From Cryptomeria japonica (Eukaryota; Streptophyta; Pinopsida; Cupressales; Cupressaceae), in contig NC_081409.1 of the NCBI RefSeq assembly GCF_030272615.1, positions 872,088,379-872,152,378 on the forward strand: a stretch of DNA of 64,000 nt, given 5' to 3'. The notes under the pieces are model-generated. The model worked only from the letters and a program-made list of their open reading frames with translations. It was not told where the DNA came from and ran no database searches. Positions 55,356-64,000 of the stretch are shown here, piece after piece. Position 1 is the first letter of the stretch, and the number at the start of each line of letters is the position of its first letter. A program made the position numbers and the translations under genes.

Positions 55356-58300
55356 TACCCTACACATGCTCCTATTTTGCCCTCCCACTCGATCAACTGC
55401 TCAGGGTCATACCCTACCGACGTCGTCCCTTGAGCACCCTAAGTGCTCAAAATTGTCAAACTTTGATGGGCCCTAACTCGGAACTTGTGGCACCTGTGAA
55501 TGATCCATTTGAACCTATGGGGCCACAAGAGGGGTCCCTACAAAAGCCTATCTCAGTTTTTCAATTTTCCCTATGGTTTTATTAGGGCAGCAATTTTTCA
55601 ATTGGCAAAAAATCATCAGTCTCACTCAATGGAATGTTGTTGCGTGGCCAATTTCTCGTTCAGCTCATTGCGATGATGAACCATCAGCTCTGACATGTCT
55701 AGTTAGGCATAATTACCCTATGCATTCTCCTTTTTTCCCCCCCCACTCGATCGAACGCTCAAGGTCGCAACGTCCCTTGAGCGCCCTAAGTGCTCAAAAT
55801 TATCAAACTTTGACGGGCCCTAACTCAGAATCTGTGGCACCTGTGAATGATTTGTTTGAACCTATGGGGCCATGACAGGGGTCCCTACAAAAGCCTATCT
55901 TGATACTTCAAGTTTCCCTATGATTTTATTAGGGCAGCAATTTTTTGGTTGGCGAAAAATCGTTAGTCTCACTCAATGGAATGTTGTCGCCTCGTCAATT
56001 TCTTGTTCAGCTCATCGCAATGACAAACTATTGGCTCCAACATGTCTAGTTAGGCATAATTACCCTACACATGCTCCTATTTTTCCCCCCCACTCGATCG
56101 AATGCTCGGGGTCATACCCTACCGGCGTCGTCCCTTGAGCGCCCTAAGTGCTCAAAATTGTCAAAATTTGATGGGCCCTAACTCAGAATTTGCGGCACCT
56201 ATGAACAATGCATTTGAACCTACAAGGCCATGAGAGGGGTCCCTACAAAACCTTGTCTCGGTATTTCAAGTTTCCCTACGGTTTTATTAGGGCAGCAATT
56301 TTTTAGTTGGTGAAAAAATCGTCAATCTCACTCAATGGAATATTGTCGCCTGGTTGATTTCTCGTTCAGCTCATCGCGAAGATGAACCGTTGACTCTAAC
56401 ATGTTTAGTTAGGCATAATTACCCTACACATGCTCCCACTTTTCCCCCCCACTCGATCGAACGCTCGGGGTCATACACTACCGGTGTCATCCCTTGAGCG
56501 CCCTAAGTGCTCAAAATTGTCAAACTTTGATGGGCCTTAACTCAGAATCTGTGACACCTGTGAATGATTCATTTGAATCTATGGGGCCATGAGAGGGGTC
56601 CCTACAAAAGCCTATCTCGGTATTTCAATTTTCCCTACGGTTTTATTAGGGCAACAATTTTTCGGTTGGCAAAAAAATTGTCAGTCTCACTCAACGGAAT
56701 GTTGTCGCCTAGTCGATTTCTTGTTCAGCTCAGCTCATCGTGATGATGAATCGTCAGCTCCAAAATGTCCAGTTATGCATAATTACCCTATGCATGCTCC
56801 TATTTTTCCCCCCCCACTTGATCGAACGCTCAGGGTCATACCCTACTAGCGTAGTCCCTTGAGTGCCCTAAGTGCTCAAAATTGTCAAACTTTGATGGGC
56901 CCTAACTTGGAATCTGTGGCACCTACAAATGATCCGTTTGAACCTATGGGGCCACAAGAGGGGTCCCTACAAAATCCTATCTCGATATTTCACATTTCCC
57001 TACGGTTTTATTAGGGCAGCAATTTTTCGGTTGGCAAAAAAATCATCAGTCTCACTCAATGGAATGTTTTCGCCTAGTCAATTTCTCGTTCAACTCATTG
57101 CGATGACGAACCGTCAGCTCCAACATCTCTAGTTAGGCATAATTACCCTACACATGCTTCTATTTTTCCCCCCCACTTGATCGAACGCTCGGGGTCATAC
57201 CCTATCGGTGTCGTCCCTTGAGCGCCCTAAGTGCTCAAAATTGTTAAATTTTGATGGGCCCTAACTTGGAATCTATGGGACCTACAAATGATCCATTTGA
57301 ACCAATGGGGCCATGAGAGGGGTCCCTAAAAAAGCCTATCTCAGTATTTCAAGTTTCCCTACGGTTTTATTAGGGTAGCAATTTTTCGGTTGGCGAAAAA
57401 ATCATCAATCTCACTCAATGGAATGTTGTTGCCTAGTCAATTTCTCATTCATCTCATCGCGATGATGAACCATCAGCTCTAACATATCTAGTTAGGCAAA
57501 ATTACCCTATGCATGCTCTTGTTTTGCCCCCCCACTTGATCAAATGCTCGGGGTCATACCCTACCGGCATCGTCCCTTGAGCGCCCTAAGTGCTCAAAAT
57601 TATCAAACTTTGACGGGCCTTAACTCAGAATCTGTGGCACCTGTGAATGATCCGTTTGAACCTACAGGGCCATGAGAGGGGTCCCTACAAAATCCTATCT
57701 CGATATTTCAAGTTTCCCTACAGTTTTATTAGGGCAACAATTTTTTGGTTGGCGAAAAAATCGTCAGTCTCACTCAATGGAATGTTGTCGCTTGGTCGAT
57801 TTCTCGTTCAACTCGTCACGATGATGAACTGTCAGCTTTGACATGTCTAGTTAGGCATAATTACCCTATGCATACTCTTGTTTTACCCCCCACTCGATCG
57901 AACGCTCAGGGTCATACCCTACCGACATCGTCCCTTGAGCACCCTAAGTACTCAAAATTGTCAAACTTTGACAAGGCTTAACTCAGAATCTGTGCCACCT
58001 GTGAATGATCTGTTTGAACCTACGGGGCCACGAGAGGGGTCCCTACAAAAGCCTATCTCAATATTTCAATTTTCCCTACGATTTTATTAGGGCAGCAATT
58101 TTTCGATTGGCAAAAAAATCGTCAATCTCACTCAATGGAATGTTGATGCCTGGTCGATTTCTCATTCAGCTTATCACGATGATGAACCATCGACTCTGAC
58201 ATGTCCAGTTAGACATAATAACCCTATGCATGCTCTTATTTTGCCCCCCCACTCGATCGAACGCTCAGGGTCATACCCTATCGGCATCGTCCCTTGAGCG

Positions 58301-61300
58301 CCCTAAGTGCTCAAAATTGTCAAACTTTGATAGGCCCTAACTTGGAATCTATGGCACCTGTGAATGATCTGTTTGAACCCATGGGGCCATGAGAGGGGTC
58401 CCTACAAAAGCCTATCTTGGTATTTCAAGTTGCCCTATGGTTTTATTAGGGCAGCAATTTTTTAGTTGGCAAAAAAATCGTCAGTCTCACTCAATGGAAT
58501 GTTGTCACCTAGTCGATTTGTCATTCAGCTCATCGCGATGATGAACCGGTGGCTCTGACATGTCCAATTAGGCACAATTACCCAACACATGATCCTGTTT
58601 TGCCCCCCCACTCGATCGAACGCTTGGGGTCATACCATACCGGCATCATCCCTTGGGCGCCCTAAGTGCTCAGAATTGTCAAACTTTGATAGGCCCTAAC
58701 TCAGAATCTGTGGCACCTGCGAATGATCCATTTGAACCTATGAGCCCAGGAGAGGGATCCCTACAAAAGCCTATCTCGGTATTTCAAGTTTCCCTATGGT
58801 TTTATTAGGGCAGCAATTTTTTGATTGGTGAACAAATCGTCAGTCTCATTCAATGGAATGTTGTCACTTGGTTGATTTCTTGTTCAGCTCATCACGATGA
58901 CAAACCATCAGCTCTGACATGTCTAGTTAGGCATAATTACCCTACGCATGCTCCTATTTTGCCCCACCACTCGATCGAACGCTCAGGGTCATACCCTACC
59001 GGCATTGTCCCTTGAGCACCCTAAGTGCTCAAAATTATCAAACTTTGAAAAACCTTAACTCAGAATCTGTGGCACTTGCGAATGATCAGTTTGAACCTAT
59101 GGGGCCATGAGAGGGGTCCCTACAAAATCCTATCTTGGTATTTCAAGTTGCCCTACGATTTTATTAAGGCAGCAATTTTTCAGTTGGTGAAAAAATCATC
59201 AGTCTCACTCAAAGGAATGTTGTCGCCTGGTCGATTTATCATTCACCTCATCGCGATGACAAACCGTCAACTTCAACATGTCCAGTTAGGCATAATTACC
59301 CTACGCATGCTCCTGTTTTGCCCCCCCACTCGATCGAACGCTCGGGGTCATAACCTACTGGTGTCGTCCCTTGAGCGCCTTAAGTGCTCAAAATTGTCAA
59401 ACTTTGACAGGCCCTAACTTAGAATTTGTGGCACCTGGGAATGATCCGTTTGAACCTATGTGGCCATGAGAGGGGTCCCTACAAAATCCTATCTCAGTAT
59501 TTCAATTTTCCCTATAGTTTTATTAGGGCAGCAATTTTTTGGTTGGCAAAAAAATCATTAGTCTCACTCAATGGAATGTTGTCGCCTGGTCGATTTCTTG
59601 TTCAGCTCGTCGCGATGACAAACCGTCAGCTCTGACATGTCCAGTTAGGCATAATTACCCTACGTATGCTCCTATTTTTCCCACCCACTCGATCGAACGC
59701 TCGGGGTCATATCCTACCAGCGTCGTCCCTTGAGTGCCCTAAGTGCTCAAAATTGTCAAACTTTGATGGGCCCTAAATTGGAATCTATGGCACCTATGAA
59801 TGATCTGTTTGAACCTATAGGACCACAAGAGGGGTCCCTACAAAATACTATCTCGGTATTTCAAGTTTCCCTACGGTTTTATTAGGGCAGCAATTTTTTG
59901 GTTGGTGAAAAAATCGTCAGTCTCACTCAATGGAATGTTGTCGCCTGGTCGATTTCTCGTTCAGCTCATTGCGATGATGAACCATCAGCTCTAACATGTC
60001 TAGTTAGGCATAATTACCCTACACATGCTTCTGTTTTGCCCCCCCACTCGATCGAATGCTCAGGGTCATACCCTATCGGCATCATCCCTTGAGTGCCCTA
60101 AGTGCTCAAAATTGTCAAACTTTGATGGGCCTTAACTTGAAATCTACGGTACCTGCAAATGATCCATCTGAACCTACGGGGCCACAAGAGGGGTCCCTAC
60201 AAAAGCCTATCTTGGTATTTCAAGTTGCCCTACGATTTTATTAGGGCAACAATTTTTTGGTTGGTGAAAAAATCGTCAGTCTCACTAAATGGAATGTTGT
60301 TGCCTAGTCGATTTCTCATTCATCTTGTCGTGATGATGAACCGTTAGCTCCAACAGGTCCAGTTAGGCATAATTACCCTACACATGGTCCTATTTTACCC
60401 ACCCACTCGATCGAACGCTCAGGGTCATACCCTACCGGCATCGTCCCTTGAGCGCCCTGAGTGCTCAAAATTGTCTAACTTTGATGGGCCCTAACTCGAA
60501 ATATATGGCACCTATGAATGATCCATTTGAACCTATGGGGCCATGAGAGGGGTCCCTACAAAAGCCTATCTCAGTATTTCAATTTTCCCTATGGTTTTAT
60601 TAGGGCAGCAATTTTTTGGTTGGCAAAAAAATCATCAGTCTCACTCAATGGAATGTTGTTGCTTGGTCGATTTCTCGTTTAGCTCATCGCCATGATGAAC
60701 CGTCAGCTCCGACATGTCCAGTTAGGCATAATTACCCTACGCATGCTCCTATTTTGCCCCCCCACTCGATCGAATGCTCGGGGTCATACCCTACCGACGT
60801 CGTCCCTTGAGCACCTTAAGTGCTCAAAATTGTCAAACTTTGATGGGCCCTAACTCAGAATTTGTGGCACCTGCAAATGATCCATTTGATCCTACGGGGC
60901 CATGAGAGGGGTCCCTACAAAATCCTATCTCAGTATTTCAAGTTGCCCTATGATTTTATTAGGGCAGCAATTTTTTGGTTGGCAAAAAAATCGTTAGTCT
61001 CACTCAATGGAATGTTGTTGCCCGGTAGATTTCTCATTCGGCTTATCGTGATGAATAACCATCAGCTCTGACATGTTGAGTTAGGCATAATTACCCTATG
61101 CATGCTCCTATTTCACCCCCCCACTTGATCAAACGCTCAGGGTCATACCCTATCGACGTCGTCCCTTGAGCACCCTAAGTGCTGAAAATTGTAAAACTTT
61201 GACGAGCCCTAACTTGGAATTTGTGGCACCTATGAATGATCTATTTGAACCTATGGGGCCATGAGAGGGGTCCCTACAAAAGCCTATCTTGGTATTTCAA

Positions 61301-62590
61301 GTTGCCCTACGGTTTTATTAGGGTAGCAATTTTTTGGTTGGCAAAAAAATCGTCAGTCTCACTCAATGGAATGTTGTCGCTTGGTCGATTTCTCATTCAG
61401 CTCATTACGATGATGAACCATTGGCTCTGACATGTCGAGTTAGGCATAATTACCCTACGCATGCTCCTATCTTGCCCCCCTACTCGATCGAACGCTCGGG
61501 GTCATACCCTACCATCGTCGTCCCTTGAGAACCATAAGTGCTCCAAATTGTCAAACTTTGACAGGCCCTAACTTAGAATCTGTGGCACCTATGAATGATC
61601 TATTTGAACCTACGGGCCATGAGAGGGGTCCCTACAAAATCCTATCTCAGTATTTCGAGTTGCCCTACAGTTTTATTAGGGCATCAATTTTTCGGTTGGC
61701 GAAAAAATCATCAGTCTCACTCAATGGAATGTTGTCGCCTGGTCGATTTCTCATTTATCTTGTCGCGATGATGAACCATCATCTCTGACATGTCTAGTTA
61801 GGCATAATTACCCTACGCATTCTCCTATTTTCCCCCCCCACTTGATCGAACGCTCGGGGTCATACCCTACCAGCGTCGTCCCTTGAGCACCCTAAGTGCT
61901 CAAAATTGTCAAACTTTGATAGGCCCTAACTTAGAATTTGTGGCACCTACGAATGATCCGTTTGAACCTATGGGGCCATGAGAGGGGTCCCTACAAAATC
62001 CTATCTTGGTATTTCAAGTTGCCCTATGGTTTTATTAGGGCAACAATTTTTCGGTTGGTGAAAAAATCGTTAGTCTCACTCAATGGAATGTTGTCACTTG
62101 GCCGATTTCTCGTTCAGCTCATCACGATGATGAACTGTCAGCTCCGACATGTCCAGTTAGGAATAATTACCCTATGCATGCTCCTATTTTTCCCTTCCAC
62201 TCAATCGAACGCTCAGGGTCATACCCTACCGACGTTGTCCCTTGAGCGCCCTAAGTGCTCAAAATTGTCAAATTTTGACGGGCCCTAACTCAAAATTTGT
62301 GGCACCTATGAACAATCCATTTGAACCTACAGGGCCACGAGAGGGGTCCCTACAAAAGCCTATCTTGGTATTTCAAGTTTCCCTACAGTTTTATTAGGGC
62401 AGCAATTTTTTGGTTGGCGAAAAAATCATCAGCCTCACTCAATGGAATGTTGTTGCCTGGTCGATTTCTCGTTCAGCTCATCATGATGATGAACCGTCTG
62501 CTCTGAAATGTCCAGTTAGGCATAATTACCCTACGCATGCTCCTACTTTCCCCCCCCCCCCACTTGATCCGATGCTCGGGGTCATACCCT
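55356..62590. repeat. Satellite array: 359-bp unit, about 20 copies
   Basis: The anchor TCATACCCTA occurs at 55407, 56112, 56471, 56836, 57195, 57554, 57912, 58271, 58630, 58989, 59348, 59707, 60066, 60425, 60784, 61143, 61502, 61860, 62219 and 62582, counting close variants. Spacing is 358-359 except near the two ends (365 and 363); unit 2 has lost its anchor by a short deletion near 55765. Each unit has a C6-C10 run before CACTCGATCGAACGCTC, then CTTGAGCGCCCTAAGTGCTC and CACTCAATGGAATGTTGTCG. Units differ mainly by CG to TG or CA changes. The 60-110-residue open frames recur in two frames, and since 359 is not a multiple of three they do not form one protein. No coding function is supported. 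Confidence 0.93.
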
Positions 62591-63388
62591 ACACATGTGA
62601 CATCCATGAAGGGATATGAAGGGATATTTTGTAAACAATCAGAAACCTTTAATGATAATCAAGTTGAAGCCTTGAGATTTATGCAATATGGTTCAAGTCC
62701 AAAACTATACCCTGAGAACATTTTGATTTTACTTATGTCTTGTGTATTATAATAAAGACCAATTTGCCAATGTGACATCTTGATATGAGAGAAAACCTTC
62801 ATTTTATCTCAATACAGTTGTACCTATTTCATTATTAGAAAAAATAAATATACAAAGATCTATTATTAGTATCCTCTAGATTATGGATTTGAATTGATGT
62901 TCTCAATTAGTTATTATCTGTTCAGCTTTTCTTTATAAGGCACAACCATCTGGTGGTTATCATATGAGGACAACCATCCATGACTTTCAAAGTAATTGAT
63001 ATTTATTCCTACACCTCACACTCACAAGATTAATAATAAAATGACATTTATGATTCATCAAATGCTGACAAAGTCTAATCAAAGTTCAACTTCAAGATGT
63101 ATATAACATATCATATTCAACTTCAAGATGCATACAACTTACCATATTCAAGCTCATGCCAACCACCACTTGGATATTGTTATATGTTGATTAACGTACA
63201 ATATATGTAATAAAACCATATAGTCTTACAAAAAAGCCATCATAGACCATCTATGTCGATTAAAGTACAATTCACTTGTAACAGGGGCACACTCACAATC
63301 TAAAGTTGCAAAGCCCTATGGGAAGCATCAAATTAGAAATTTATTAATCTGACTCATACTACTATCAAAAGCATCAAAGATGCTACTG
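62591..63388. other. Non-repetitive AT-rich flank, no gene seen
   Basis: Ordinary AT-rich sequence after the satellite. It has a local duplication, TTCAACTTCAAGATG followed by ATA(T/C)A(T/A)C, at about 63088 and 63117. No coding, LTR or transposase motif was found. Confidence 0.5.
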
Positions 63389-63941
63389 CTAGAGAACACC
63401 ATGCTCCATTATGGAGAGAATATTAGGTGCATCTGATGTCAGCATCTGAAAATGAAACAATGTTATTCAATTGCCAAAATCTAACTAACTTTATTTTATA
63501 AACCATTAATGAATAAAAGTAGACAAGGTTACCTGAGTGAAAGTTCGATGACCACTTTGACTAGTAGGTGTTGATGTTGAAGGCCCAACATTAACCTATT
63601 TACCTGACTATCAATGTCAAATGTTTGATTCAATAGATCATCTGTCATGACAATTTGATCCACTGCAGATGTGTCATGGCCACATGCATTTGAATCATCT
63701 TCATGATAATAAATACAACAAGACCCACAATTTAATCTCATTAATGCACAAAGGAATATGTACCATCACCAAGAGAGCATGAACCTGTATTTTTAAGAAT
63801 TGTTAGTCTACACATAAAATGCATGGATGAACATAACGGATTTATGATAATCACTTCAACTGAAATGCATGATAATAAATGAAAAGGTGGGATCATATAC
63901 CATAAAAATACATCCCTTTGAATTATATCAATAGAACCCAC
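63389..63941 (-). other. Possible 3' exons of a minus-strand gene
   Basis: A candidate last exon on the minus strand is 63443-63389 (MLTSDAPNILSIMEHGVL then TAG), after a TTTCATTTTCAG acceptor. Upstream, a segment ending near 63532 before GTAACC reads GPSTSTPTSQSGHRTFTQ in one frame. A segment around 63670-63600 reads DQIVMTDDLLNQTFDIDSQ before a possible GTAAAT donor. More acceptor-like sites (TGCATTTCAG, TTAAAAATACAG) occur near 63860 and 63790. No protein family is recognised and the gene model is uncertain; it may continue beyond 64000. Confidence 0.25.
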
Positions 63942-64000
63942 TATGTTGATGCAAAAATCATAATATGATACTGTTGTATATCATCAAAAAATACCTTCAT

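Noticed and set aside
55356-62590. Regular array considered as a CRISPR or rDNA spacer
   Set aside because: The DNA is eukaryotic, the whole 359-bp unit repeats with no unique spacers, and no rRNA gene is next to it.
55573-62619. Many 60-110-residue open frames in the satellite, some with similar proteins
   Set aside because: They recur once per 359-base unit in two different frames, never join across units (359 is not a multiple of three) and carry frequent stops. They are by-products of the repeat.
1-64000. tRNA, rRNA, snRNA or organellar insert
   Set aside because: No T-loop plus acceptor pairing, rRNA words or organelle gene motifs were noticed; the tRNA-like bases are LTR primer-binding sites.

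Overview
This is repeat-dominated plant nuclear DNA, with no bacterial, organellar or ribosomal genes. The evidence is several LTR retrotransposons of plant type (Copia with an initiator-Met-type primer site; Tat-like Ty3/gypsy with two RNase H domains and an antisense plant-mobile-domain ORF), a plant ZNF862-like hAT gene, introns, AT-rich spacers and a long satellite. I infer a large, heavily methylated seed-plant genome, perhaps a gymnosperm; the species cannot be fixed from the sequence. I see no gene that is certainly intact. Nearly everything is a transposable element or a relic of one.

Layout. 1-2014: 3' end of a Copia-type element (coiled-coil extra ORF, then 3' LTR). 2015-3778: AT-rich spacer with a ~260-bp tandem repeat. 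3779-7735: decayed, unrecognised gene with a G-patch and coiled coil. 8793-18819: minus-strand hAT-like gene split by a complete Copia element (Copia-1, 9911-17366, TSD AATAC). 18820-20850: spacer with an old Copia LTR scrap. 20853-44501: three-layer Ty3/gypsy nest. A minus-strand relic holds a plus-strand Tat-like element (22669-43240, TSD GTTAT), which holds a second plus-strand element (26124-33887, TSD ATAAG). 44502-52216: Copia-2, cut off inside its 3' LTR. 52217-55160: GGATATCC palindromes, AT microsatellite and a spliced but stop-ridden six-exon gene. 55166-62590: short-unit repeat, then about 20 copies of a 359-bp satellite. 62591-64000: low-copy-looking DNA with possible minus-strand exons.

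How the parts relate. The outer gypsy element has one unbroken reading frame from its first ATG through protease, RT, both RNases H and integrase, but no recognisable Gag. The element inside it has Gag and a protease-like fold but no RT, RNase H or integrase. They share LTR termini, primer-binding site and an identical 15-base polypurine tract, so they look like a Pol-supplying and a Gag-supplying partner. Eight copies of an imperfect inverted-repeat module sit in their LTRs and leaders, at similar offsets in the inner element and the older relic.

Across unrelated elements most premature stops are TAG or TGA where CAG or CGA would fit, which suggests decay by deamination of methylated cytosines. 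Limits: boundaries with target duplications are firm. Family names rest on motifs read by eye. LTR ages, copy numbers and homology searches were not computed.
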